Shown piece after piece: positions 35,109 to 42,843 of a DNA stretch of 64,000 bases. The notes below the pieces were generated by a model, which saw only the letters and a list, made by a program, of their open reading frames with translations, did not search any database and was not told the origin of the DNA. The DNA comes from Sphingobacterium sp. HMA12. GTDB taxonomy: Bacteria > Bacteroidota > Bacteroidia > Sphingobacteriales > Sphingobacteriaceae. Both the position numbers and the translations under genes were made by a program. Positions within the stretch are counted from its first letter, which is position 1; the number at the start of each line of letters is the position of its first letter. The stretch covers positions 186,001-250,000 of the forward strand of contig NZ_BEYR01000002.1 in the NCBI RefSeq assembly GCF_002933815.1, written 5' to 3'.

Positions 35109-35240
35109 CTATTTTGCTAAGTGAAATGTATAGGCAAAGGCCAATAAGATTAAAAGAATCGCTAAATAGATTAATTTATACTGCTCGTAGGCAGTGACAC
35201 GATAGGATCCGATTTTGACACGGTTTTTGCTGTTTCTCAT
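35109..35240 (-). CDS. Small (43-residue) single-pass membrane protein
   Basis: A short frame starting with ATG at 35240 and ending in TAG. It encodes a basic N-terminus (MRNSKNRVKIGSYRV) and one hydrophobic helix (LIYLAILLILLAFAYTFHLA, about residues 23-42) ending Ala-Lys. The start codon is two bases after the TAA stop of the 194-residue gene, so the two are translationally coupled. The positive-inside rule predicts the N-terminus in the cytosol. I know no named family. The opposite-strand frame over it (34946-35197) shows no protein-like features. Confidence 0.65.
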   Translation of the reverse strand: MRNSKNRVKIGSYRVTAYEQYKLIYLAILLILLAFAYTFHLAK

Positions 35241-35242
35241 GA

Positions 35243-35827
35243 TTAATTTAGGTCGAGCTCAATTCGCTGTTCACTAATATAGCTTTTTAATGTTGTATTA
35301 CCAAAAGCATGCAGGGTGTTTTGAAAATCTTCCCGATAATCGAACTGAAAATCCTCATGGAGTTTGTCATATTTACCGACAGCATGTTTAATACGGCCCG
35401 TGATATATTTATGCAATTTATGGGCTGCCGATTGATAGGAGGAATCAAATAGTCGCTCATAATCACCTATGACCCGGTGTAGGATATAAAAACGAAATTC
35501 AGCTTCACTGGTTTTGTCTTTGGTGACTTTCTCATGCTCATTCACCAAACCGCTTGCCTGTTTGACCAGCTTGCTCAATGCAATAAAATTGCTGTGATGT
35601 GGAGTATTGCCAATCTGACTTGTTCCAACGTCAAACAACTGAGCCAATTGCTTCCGCAATTTAGCGATACGTTCCTCCAGATCATATTCATTCTCCAACA
35701 ATTGAAAATGCAATTGTTTCATCAGCATTTTGTCCTTACTGATCAGACGGACAAGTAATTTGTCTTTTTCTTTTTGAGGTAATTCAAGGACAGCTTTCTT
35801 TAACTCGGCATCTTGATGTAGGGACAT
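35243..35827 (-). CDS. Unrecognised helical protein, operon with a small membrane protein
   Basis: A 194-residue cytosolic-looking protein with no recognised domain. It is charged and helix-forming throughout (LELPQKEKDKLLVRLISKDKMLM, LEERIAKLRKQLAQLF with coiled-coil character about 50-66). Conserved-looking elements are EFRFYILHRVIGDYERLFDSS and HKLHKYITGRIKHAVGKYDKLHED. No signal peptide or catalytic motif can be seen. It is coupled to the 43-residue membrane protein gene immediately downstream, which suggests the two products work together, possibly recruiting this protein to the membrane (inference). Confidence 0.7.
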   Translation of the reverse strand: MSLHQDAELKKAVLELPQKEKDKLLVRLISKDKMLMKQLHFQLLENEYDLEERIAKLRKQLAQLFDVGTSQIGNTPHHSNFIALSKLVKQASGLVNEHEKVTKDKTSEAEFRFYILHRVIGDYERLFDSSYQSAAHKLHKYITGRIKHAVGKYDKLHEDFQFDYREDFQNTLHAFGNTTLKSYISEQRIELDLN

Positions 35828-36003
35828 AGGGCTTATTTAAAAATTATTTGTTATTAGAGATTAAAGAGCAAAGATGAAGAACTCCTGATTGTTCAGCTAA
35901 TAGTCTGTTATCCTTGCTCTTTAATCCATATCTTATCCGTGTGCTCAATAGGTAGGCGGATGTTATCATCCTGATCCTACACTATAGATCAGCTGGTTGG
36001 TTG

Positions 36004-37296
36004 TTAATACAATATTCTAAACTTGATGGTGTTTTCAATCTGTTTCAATTGTTTTAATAGATCTTTATCATATTCGCCCTGGATATCTGTAACGGCATAG
36101 CCAATATCGCTTTTGGTCATTAAGAACTGTGCAACAATATTGATGTTGTTTTGTGCATAGACCTTATTGATCTGTGCCATAATACCCGGTACGTTTTTAT
36201 GGATATGCAACAATCGTGTCACCTGTTTTACTTTTGGTAAAACCAGGTTCGGGAAATTGCGGCTGAGATAAGTGTCACCATTATTGATAAATTCGGCCAT
36301 GCGACGTGGGATAAATTCCGAATTTTTCTTTTTATTTTTCTTATCATCAAACACAACAATTCCCTTGGCGTTGCAGATATCTTTGTTGATATGCCCCTTG
36401 ATGTCGCCCAAATAACCGATTGTTTTTAATTTATCCGCCTGTTGAAGCTGATCATCGGTAATGTCTATATTGTCGCCTAACAACAGCATGCCGACATCTT
36501 TTACATATTTCTCTTCGAAGGTCTCTTTCGTACGGATCGAGAAGCCATCTCTTTTCAAAATATGGGCTGCAATCTCCGGAACATCCCCGACAATGAGGCA
36601 AAGGATACGATTTTTAGGATAAGAGATCGCACGTGGCAGATCATTTACATATAAGAATTCATCAAAGCTAGGCGTGATAAAATCCGCTTTTTCGGTCACA
36701 CTTTTACGTTGGATGTTCTCTGTAAAAGCAAAGAATTTTTCGATCAGACCCGACTCTTTCAGCTGGAAATCCGAATAACCGTCACCGATACCAAAAAGCC
36801 TGCCCTCGATGTTCAGCTGTTTTAGCAGCTGTACCTTCCCGCCTTCATTCGATAAAGGATTCTCTTCATCAAAGCCGATGATATTGCCCTCCTCATCGAA
36901 TCTAAATGTATTTGCGTAGATGTTCTCAGTTTTGATATGATATGGTGTCACTACAGGGGTGATAAATTCCTTAAAGCCACCAGAAACAATCCAGGCCGTA
37001 TCTGAGTGTTTTTTGAAAAACTCGCGATTACGTGAGAAAGAAGTTGAAACTTTTTTCTTGAGGTGAGACACTAATTTATCCAAGTGGCTTTTGTTCGCAT
37101 TCAGTAGTTTCACACGACCGGCCAAAGCTTCACGGAAGGAAAGTTTGCCCTCCATGGCAAGGTTAGTGTATCTTTCAATCTCATTGTAGATAGATTCACG
37201 ATCAGGATGGTTTTCGAGTGAGATCCGGGCGAGCTCATCGAGTGCCTCTACTTGGGTAAATGTACTATCAAAATCAATGATGTAATAGTTTTTCAT
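36004..37296 (-). CDS. serB: Phosphoserine phosphatase fused to SerA-derived C-terminus
   Basis: A 430-residue protein in three parts. Residues 1-210 are a HAD phosphatase of SerB type: nucleophile motif DFDSTFT (Asp8/Asp10), WIVSGGFKEF, and GIGDGYSD for the metal-binding acids. Residues about 220-345 resemble the first half of a phosphoglycerate dehydrogenase substrate domain (LLLGDNIDITDDQLQQADKL, CNAKGIVVFDD) but the NAD-binding Rossmann core is absent. Residues about 346-430 are a SerA-type ACT domain (RLLHIHKNVPGIMAQINKVY, ending FRILY), which in SerA binds L-serine. So it is probably a phosphatase with a serine-sensing regulatory tail. Monocistronic. Confidence 0.88.
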   Translation of the reverse strand: MKNYYIIDFDSTFTQVEALDELARISLENHPDRESIYNEIERYTNLAMEGKLSFREALAGRVKLLNANKSHLDKLVSHLKKKVSTSFSRNREFFKKHSDTAWIVSGGFKEFITPVVTPYHIKTENIYANTFRFDEEGNIIGFDEENPLSNEGGKVQLLKQLNIEGRLFGIGDGYSDFQLKESGLIEKFFAFTENIQRKSVTEKADFITPSFDEFLYVNDLPRAISYPKNRILCLIVGDVPEIAAHILKRDGFSIRTKETFEEKYVKDVGMLLLGDNIDITDDQLQQADKLKTIGYLGDIKGHINKDICNAKGIVVFDDKKNKKKNSEFIPRRMAEFINNGDTYLSRNFPNLVLPKVKQVTRLLHIHKNVPGIMAQINKVYAQNNINIVAQFLMTKSDIGYAVTDIQGEYDKDLLKQLKQIENTIKFRILY

Positions 37297-37503
37297 CTTA
37301 ATTATTTGTTTTTTAGTGGTGATGAAACTATCATGGGCAACCTATCTATTTCCTCGGCAAGCGGCTGGGGCTTGAGATGGTTTCACAGGAATACTGTTTA
37401 ACAAATGAAACAATCATAAACACGGAGGCTTAATTTTTAATCGGATAATTTGGTAAGCTCATGATGGGTTCAGGGTTCGGTTGTTTAATATTTTATATTG
37501 TTT

Positions 37504-38475
37504 TTACTGTTTGCTGTATAAATTTGCAATTTCTTTTAATGTTTGTTCCAAGGGGCGGTAACTGTGGTTCAGGAGTGACTGCACCTTCGCGTTGGAGTAT
37601 TGTAGTTTAGCACTTGATGCAGCGGCCGTTTCTTTGGTCAGGGAAGAATCTGATTTTTTAAAAGCAGCTAAAATACCTGAAACTGTAGAAGCGATCTGGA
37701 GGAGCGTTTCTGAAACTTCAATCGTAGGCTCCGGCTTGTTCATCAGGACACTGGCCACACTGAGCAGATCTTTATTGGAGATGTTGAGGTGATTGATGAT
37801 ATAACGTTCAGCGGTAATTTCGCCTTTTTCCATCAACTGGATCATAATCGTCGCGACATCCTCGACATCAACTACACCGACACTTCCCTTTGGATAAAAC
37901 TTCAATCCCTTATTGATCATCGCGAATATGGCCCCAGATCCCTTGTCTTTTGCGGCTGCCCCCAATATCACCGAAGGGTTCACAATAACGGCATCCAGTC
38001 CCTCCGTAATACCACGCCAAACTTCCATTTCCGCCTGATATTTAGAAAGTGAATAGTTGGAGGTTGTGGGGCTGTGCTCCCAATGGTCTTTTTCAGATAC
38101 AGGTAAGTTGTCTTTGTTTGTACCCAATGCGGCGATTGAACTGACATGGAGCAGACGAATGTTTTTCGCTAAACAAAGATTGACAATATGAGCTGTGCCT
38201 TCTACATTGACCTTAAAGACTGATTTGGCATCTTTCTTCTGATAGGAGACCAGTGCGGCACAATGGTACACTTTGGTAACCCCTTCCAGGGCATCTTCCA
38301 GCTCAAAATAATTGCTGATATCTGCATCAATCCACTGTATCAATGATGAGGACGACAGGGTGGGCGGAATGGTCGATTGAGCTCTTTTGATGGCAATGAC
38401 GTCAATTCCGCGGTCTATCAATTGTTTGATCAGCGTAGACCCTAAAAAACCTGTTCCTCCAGTTATTAATATCAC
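37504..38475 (-). CDS. NAD-dependent epimerase/dehydratase family protein
   Basis: A 323-residue extended SDR. The Rossmann motif ILITGGTGFLGSTLI is right at the N-terminus, HVSSIAALG carries the catalytic Ser, and YSLSKYQAE the Tyr-x-x-x-Lys pair; GLDAVIVNPSVILGAA follows as in dihydroflavonol-reductase-like members. The start is GTG (38475). The C-terminal half is rich in Ser/Thr. Substrate is unknown; the DFR-like group includes sterol, flavonoid and aldehyde reductases. It is divergent from the ureohydrolase-like gene with 108 bases between. Confidence 0.85.
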   Translation of the reverse strand: MILITGGTGFLGSTLIKQLIDRGIDVIAIKRAQSTIPPTLSSSSLIQWIDADISNYFELEDALEGVTKVYHCAALVSYQKKDAKSVFKVNVEGTAHIVNLCLAKNIRLLHVSSIAALGTNKDNLPVSEKDHWEHSPTTSNYSLSKYQAEMEVWRGITEGLDAVIVNPSVILGAAAKDKGSGAIFAMINKGLKFYPKGSVGVVDVEDVATIMIQLMEKGEITAERYIINHLNISNKDLLSVASVLMNKPEPTIEVSETLLQIASTVSGILAAFKKSDSSLTKETAAASSAKLQYSNAKVQSLLNHSYRPLEQTLKEIANLYSKQ

Positions 38476-38583
38476 TTGATAAAGATACTGTTAAAAATAA
38501 TGTTTTCAAAAGTTAGTTAATAAATGGATATTTGTGTGAGTTGCATCCCGAAAAAATAAGATGTTTTAAACAAATTATAGCTT

Positions 38584-39771
38584 ATGTCATCATTGTCCGT
38601 ATTCTTCAGTCCGATCTCAATTGCAAGTATCTCTCCTGAGCATGGTTTCCTAAATTCCCAACTGGGGAATGTCATCCAGGCTTACGAAACTGATTTTCCT
38701 GCATGGGAGGAAAATGAACAGCCGCAATTGGCTATCGTCGGTGTACAGGAAGATCGGGCTTCGGTCAATAACAATGGAACGAACAGAGCCCCGGATGCCG
38801 TACGCAAGCATCTTTATACCCTCTATCAGGGGGATTATAAAATGAATATTGTAGATCTCGGAAATATAAAAGCGGGTAATACTATTCAGGATACCTACGT
38901 TGCCTTAAAATCAGTGGTCGAAGAGTTGGTGAAAGCCAATATCCTCCCGGTTATTATTGGTGGCGGACAGGATTTGACCTATGCACAATACCTGGGGTAC
39001 CAGAATTTGGAACGGAAGATTGAACTTGCCATTGTGGATGCACGTTTCGATCTCAATCAGGAAGAAGCCGAAAATGTCAGTCTCAATTCCAGGTCTTATG
39101 TCAATCACATTATTCTACATCAGCCCGATTACCTATTCAACCTGAATTCTATTGCTTACCAGACCTACCTTGTCAGTAAAGAATCCATCAACATGTACGA
39201 CAAATTGTTTTTCAATGCAACCCGCGTGGGCATGATCGCAGGTAGGATGGATCAGTCCGAACCACTTATCCGAGCGGCTGATATGATCAGCTTTGACATT
39301 GGAGCCATCCGTGCTTCGGAAGCGCCGGGCAACGCCAATGCAATTCCAAATGGGTTGTATGGGGACGAAGCCTGCCAGCTCGCACGCTACGCAGGCATGT
39401 CGGATAAATGTACTTCTATCGGCTTCTATGAACTGAATCCAACATTTGACCCGATGGAACAGACCGCCATGTTGGTGTCACAGATGATCTGGTGTTTTAT
39501 TGATGGCTATTATAACCGCAAGCAAGACACACCATTGTATCCCAAATCATCCTATATTATTTATCGTACCACACTTGAAAATGAGGAACATGAATTGGTT
39601 TTTGTGAAAAGTAAGAAGTCTGACCGTTGGTGGATACAAGTACCTTATTTTGGCTCAAAATCTGTCAATGAACGGTACTATCTTGTGCCATGCCGCTATG
39701 AAGATTATCAACTCGCCGTTTCCGGAGAGATGCCCGATCTGTGGTGGAAGACCCATCAAAAGCTGCAATAA
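38584..39771 (+). CDS. Ureohydrolase-fold protein with lost metal ligands
   Basis: A 395-residue protein with the arginase/formimidoylglutamase fold (AIVGVQEDRASVNNNGTNRAPDAVRKHL about 50-77; VIIGGGQDLTYAQ about 124-135). The metal-binding motifs are altered: the GGxHD site reads GGGQD (126-130), DAHxD reads DARFD (152-156), and SxDxDxxDP reads SFDIGAIRASEAP (236-248). Most Mn2+ ligands are thus missing, so hydrolysis is doubtful. A C-terminal extension of about 90 residues (DRWWIQVPYF, MPDLWWKTHQK) is not typical of arginases. Often annotated as formimidoylglutamase. No hut genes are nearby. Confidence 0.8.
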   Translation: MSSLSVFFSPISIASISPEHGFLNSQLGNVIQAYETDFPAWEENEQPQLAIVGVQEDRASVNNNGTNRAPDAVRKHLYTLYQGDYKMNIVDLGNIKAGNTIQDTYVALKSVVEELVKANILPVIIGGGQDLTYAQYLGYQNLERKIELAIVDARFDLNQEEAENVSLNSRSYVNHIILHQPDYLFNLNSIAYQTYLVSKESINMYDKLFFNATRVGMIAGRMDQSEPLIRAADMISFDIGAIRASEAPGNANAIPNGLYGDEACQLARYAGMSDKCTSIGFYELNPTFDPMEQTAMLVSQMIWCFIDGYYNRKQDTPLYPKSSYIIYRTTLENEEHELVFVKSKKSDRWWIQVPYFGSKSVNERYYLVPCRYEDYQLAVSGEMPDLWWKTHQKLQ

Positions 39772-40022
39772 GCGATAGTAAATGACGGATCACTTGTCAT
39801 GAAATGACTAAATCATGGGATGTCCCATGTCCATATGCAGTGATACGGGAGTGATTGAAGCGTTCCCGAATTATAAGGGCATATATGCATTGGTCAAAAT
39901 GGGGTACGATCGCGCAAAACGATCAATGTATACTTCCGTCGGAACTTAAAGTATTCAAAAATTTCAATAACAGTTACACGGTGACAAAAGCCAGAAGCTG
40001 TTATTCTCGTAAAATATAAATC
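39772..40022. other. Gap upstream of rmuC with a small palindrome
   Basis: About 250 bases with no gene. It holds CATGGGA-TG-TCCCATG (39814-39829), a 7-bp inverted repeat with a 2-base centre, which lacks a T-run and so looks more like a binding site than a terminator. Confidence 0.45.
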
Positions 40023-41345
40023 ATGGAAATATTTTTCTTTGCAGGAATTGTCTTGTTGTTGGTCATTTTGATCATATTGGTGTTGAAAAGAAATGGTGCT
40101 CCTGCCGTCGATGTTGGTCAGAATAAAGAAGTGGAGACGCTAAAAATAGAACTGGCGCGTTCGCAGCAACGGGAGCAAAGTTTGCTCGAAGAACGTTTAA
40201 TGCTAAGAAATGAATTAGATAAAGAGCGCGAGAGTGTATTGGTCGCTGAGCGCTCGCTGGAAAGTACACGTTCATTCTATGAGGCTCAATTGGATAAATT
40301 TCAGGAACAAAAAAATGAAATAGCTGAAATAAAGAGACAGTTTAACAATGAATTTCAAGTAATCGCCAATAAAATATTGGAAGAGAAAACGCAGAAATTT
40401 ACCGAAACAAACCACCGTTCACTCGGCCTGATCCTGGATCCCTTAAAGGAAAAAATCAAGCTGTTTGAAGAGAAGGTAGATAAAAATTACAATCAGGAAG
40501 CGGCCGAACGAAATTCGCTGAAAGGTGTCGTGCTGCAGCTGGTCGAACAGAGTCTCAAGATTAAGGATGAAGCTAATAGCCTCACCAAAGCGTTAAAAGG
40601 AGATACGAAAAAGCAGGGAAATTGGGGGGAAGTGATTTTGGAAAGAGTCCTGGAACGTTCGGGACTGATGAAAGACCGTGAATTTAGGCTACAGGTCTCC
40701 CTGATGGATGCCGAAGGGCGGAGAATGCAGCCCGATGCGATTATTGATCTTCCCGAAGATAAACATCTTATCGTGGATTCTAAAGTTTCCCTGATTGCTT
40801 ACGAGCGTTGGGTAAATGCCGAGACTGACGAAGACCGTGCGATTTTCGCGAAGCAACATGTACAGTCCGTCGAAAATCACGTGAAAGAACTTTCCGCCAA
40901 AAACTACCATGAGCTATATGGGATAGAATCGCCGGAATTTGTCCTGTTGTTTATGCCGATTGAATCCGCATTGAGCATGTCCGTCGCAGAAAAACCGGAT
41001 CTATTCAGCGATGCTTGGGACCGTAAGGTCGTTATCGTGAGCCCTTCGACGCTGCTGGCGACATTGCGTACCATCGCCAGTATATGGAAGCAAGAACGCC
41101 AGACGCGCAATGTGATTGAAATTGCCAAAGAAGCAGGAAGTTTGTACGATAAGTTTGTGAGCTTTCTGACAGATATGGAGCAGGTTCAAAATCAGCTGGA
41201 ACGCGCATTAAAAAGCCATGAGGATGCGACCAAAAAGCTGTCTACGGGGGCGGGAAATGTCATCGGAAAAGTCGAGAAGCTGAAGCGTTTGGGCGCAAAG
41301 GCGAATAAGCAGATCGATGTTAAATTTCTGGACGAAGATGAATAA
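40023..41345 (+). CDS. rmuC: DNA recombination protein RmuC
   Basis: A 440-residue member of the RmuC family, which limits genome rearrangements and has a nuclease-related (PD-(D/E)XK-like) core. An N-terminal membrane helix (residues 1-22, IFFFAGIVLLLVILIILVL) is followed by a long coiled coil (about 35-175, rich in Glu/Lys/Gln) and the RmuC core (about 180-400: GNWGEVILERVLERSGL, PDAIIDLPEDKHLIVDSKVSL, EFVLLFMPIESA, VSPSTLLATLRTIASIWKQE). Length is normal. It converges with the DUF4407 gene across a repeat-rich spacer. Confidence 0.95.
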   Translation: MEIFFFAGIVLLLVILIILVLKRNGAPAVDVGQNKEVETLKIELARSQQREQSLLEERLMLRNELDKERESVLVAERSLESTRSFYEAQLDKFQEQKNEIAEIKRQFNNEFQVIANKILEEKTQKFTETNHRSLGLILDPLKEKIKLFEEKVDKNYNQEAAERNSLKGVVLQLVEQSLKIKDEANSLTKALKGDTKKQGNWGEVILERVLERSGLMKDREFRLQVSLMDAEGRRMQPDAIIDLPEDKHLIVDSKVSLIAYERWVNAETDEDRAIFAKQHVQSVENHVKELSAKNYHELYGIESPEFVLLFMPIESALSMSVAEKPDLFSDAWDRKVVIVSPSTLLATLRTIASIWKQERQTRNVIEIAKEAGSLYDKFVSFLTDMEQVQNQLERALKSHEDATKKLSTGAGNVIGKVEKLKRLGAKANKQIDVKFLDEDE

Positions 41346-41388
41346 TTAAGCCCTCGTGTCCGACAGGTTTTGTAGGCATAACGACAAA

Positions 41389-41443
41389 GATTGAAGAGCT
41401 GAGCATAAAAGCGCTTGGCTTCTTGCAGATGAGCTCTTCAATC
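41389..41443. terminator. Inverted repeat after rmuC, possible terminator
   Basis: A perfect 12-bp inverted repeat GATTGAAGAGCT (41389-41400) and AGCTCTTCAATC (41432-41443) with a 31-base loop. There is no T-run next to it, so a terminator role is uncertain; it may be part of the adjacent repeat unit. Confidence 0.45.
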
Positions 41444-41458
41444 CTCAATCTAAAGTCG

Positions 41459-41580
41459 TAAGCCGAAGGCTTGTACCTATTAAAGTCTCAGTACTCATAT
41501 TTCCATAGTAATAGATAAAGCAATAAAGCAAGCTCACTTATAAGCCGTAGGCTTGTACCCACTAAAGTCTCAATACTCAC
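41459..41580. repeat. Imperfect 40-bp direct repeat between rmuC and the DUF4407 gene
   Basis: Copy 1 (41459-41498) and copy 2 (41541-41580) agree at 35 of 40 positions; both begin TAAGCCG and end in a TCTCA[AG]TACTCA string. The related 12-mer recurs at 21574-21585, and the downstream AATACTCACTACTAA resembles, in reverse complement, 59307-59321. This suggests a dispersed intergenic repeat family. Confidence 0.65.
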
Positions 41581-41596
41581 TACTAACTACTTAATA

Positions 41597-42691
41597 CTAA
41601 AAATCCTTCATGCGTTTGTTGATCGAAACATCCACATAAGTATCCTTTAGACGATCAACAGCCTCTTTCTCCACAACGAGATTGGTATCCGATTCGTAAT
41701 CATGTAAGGTTCTTAGATTCTGAATTTCGTTATCATAGGGATCGCGTCCGGCCAACAGTTTGACAATAACAGGAAGACATTCCAGAAACACAAAGAGCAG
41801 CGCGATAAAGAATACCGCATTCGCATTGGATTCATTGACTTTACCATTCGCATCGTAGCGCAGATTGCCCAGGGCCGAATTGCGATCAGCGAAACCCGCA
41901 ACGTTCACGGCGCTGTCCAGAGAAGCATTTGACAAAACTTTTTGATCCAATATCCCTTCAAATTTTTGCTTTTGGCGGATAGCATTTTGTTGTCCTGTTA
42001 TTTTGTTGCGGAGCGTGTCCAGATAAGCTTCTTTCTTCTTAAGATCTTCTTCCTTCATTTTAGCATAAGGGCCATAACCCATCACGCCCGATGTCTCCGT
42101 GGTTTTATTGCCATAGATTTCATAATTCAATTTGGTGCGGTCGGTCTTGATACTAGATTCCAGTGAATCGCGTTCTACACTTATCGCCTTTAATTGATTG
42201 ACCTCATTGCTGTATTTTTTGTTGAATGTACTATTGAGGGTGTCGATCTTTGCGCGCTGGTCGGCAAGGTAACGTACACGTAAATTCTCGCGGATCTCTT
42301 TGTCGAAAATTTTTAGTTCCAAAGGCCGGGAAATGACTAAACCGATTAAAATAGCCAGTAGAATACGGGGCAGTGCCTGCAAGAGTTGCATCCAGCCACC
42401 TTTTGATTTGTTGATACTCAATACGATATATCGATCCATATTGAATATTGCCAGACCCCAAATAATGCCAAATACGATGGCCAGCAACCAGTCCAATGTT
42501 CCCCCACTAAACACGAAATACATGGCATAGCCGCCGGAAAGACTGGCAAACAGCCCTGTAAAAAAAATAGTAGCACCTATGGCTGTGTACTTACTATGCT
42601 CCTCCGGATACTTTTCAAGAGTTTCTTGATGTACACCTGCACATCTCCAAAAGAAACGGTTAATAGCGCTCATTAAAATATTTTTACCCAA
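41597..42691 (-). CDS. DUF4407 membrane protein
   Basis: A 364-residue inner-membrane protein of the DUF4407 family. It begins with the family segment NRFFWRCAGVHQETLEKYPEEHSKYTAIG, has two close hydrophobic segments (about 36-60 and 66-85), a third at about 108-122 after the charged NMDRYIVLSINKSKGGW, then a long soluble coiled-coil-like region (about 130-285), and a last membrane segment at about 286-310 (ANAVFFIALLFVFLECLPVIVKLL). The function of the family is unknown. It is monocistronic and divergent from the M3 peptidase gene. Confidence 0.88.
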   Translation of the reverse strand: MGKNILMSAINRFFWRCAGVHQETLEKYPEEHSKYTAIGATIFFTGLFASLSGGYAMYFVFSGGTLDWLLAIVFGIIWGLAIFNMDRYIVLSINKSKGGWMQLLQALPRILLAILIGLVISRPLELKIFDKEIRENLRVRYLADQRAKIDTLNSTFNKKYSNEVNQLKAISVERDSLESSIKTDRTKLNYEIYGNKTTETSGVMGYGPYAKMKEEDLKKKEAYLDTLRNKITGQQNAIRQKQKFEGILDQKVLSNASLDSAVNVAGFADRNSALGNLRYDANGKVNESNANAVFFIALLFVFLECLPVIVKLLAGRDPYDNEIQNLRTLHDYESDTNLVVEKEAVDRLKDTYVDVSINKRMKDF

Positions 42692-42808
42692 ATTGACAGA
42701 TTATTTTTAACAAGGTTTACGAATAAGTTTTTGTTTTACAATAGGATGACGGTTTATTTGCTCGCTTGCGATGCAAAGAAGAGGGCTCCCGTATTTGCCT
42801 AATTTTAT

Positions 42809-42816
42809 TATCTTTG
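42809..42816 (+). promoter_or_regulatory. -7 box of the M3 peptidase gene
   Basis: TATCTTTG matches TAnnTTTG and ends 27 bases before the ATG. Confidence 0.55.
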
Positions 42817-42843
42817 AAAAAAAATCAGGAATAATCAGACGAT

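Noticed and set aside
34946..35197. 83-codon plus-strand frame upstream of mfd
   Set aside because: Its product is Cys/Arg-rich with no recognisable structure, it is antisense to the 43-residue membrane protein frame, and no promoter box precedes it.
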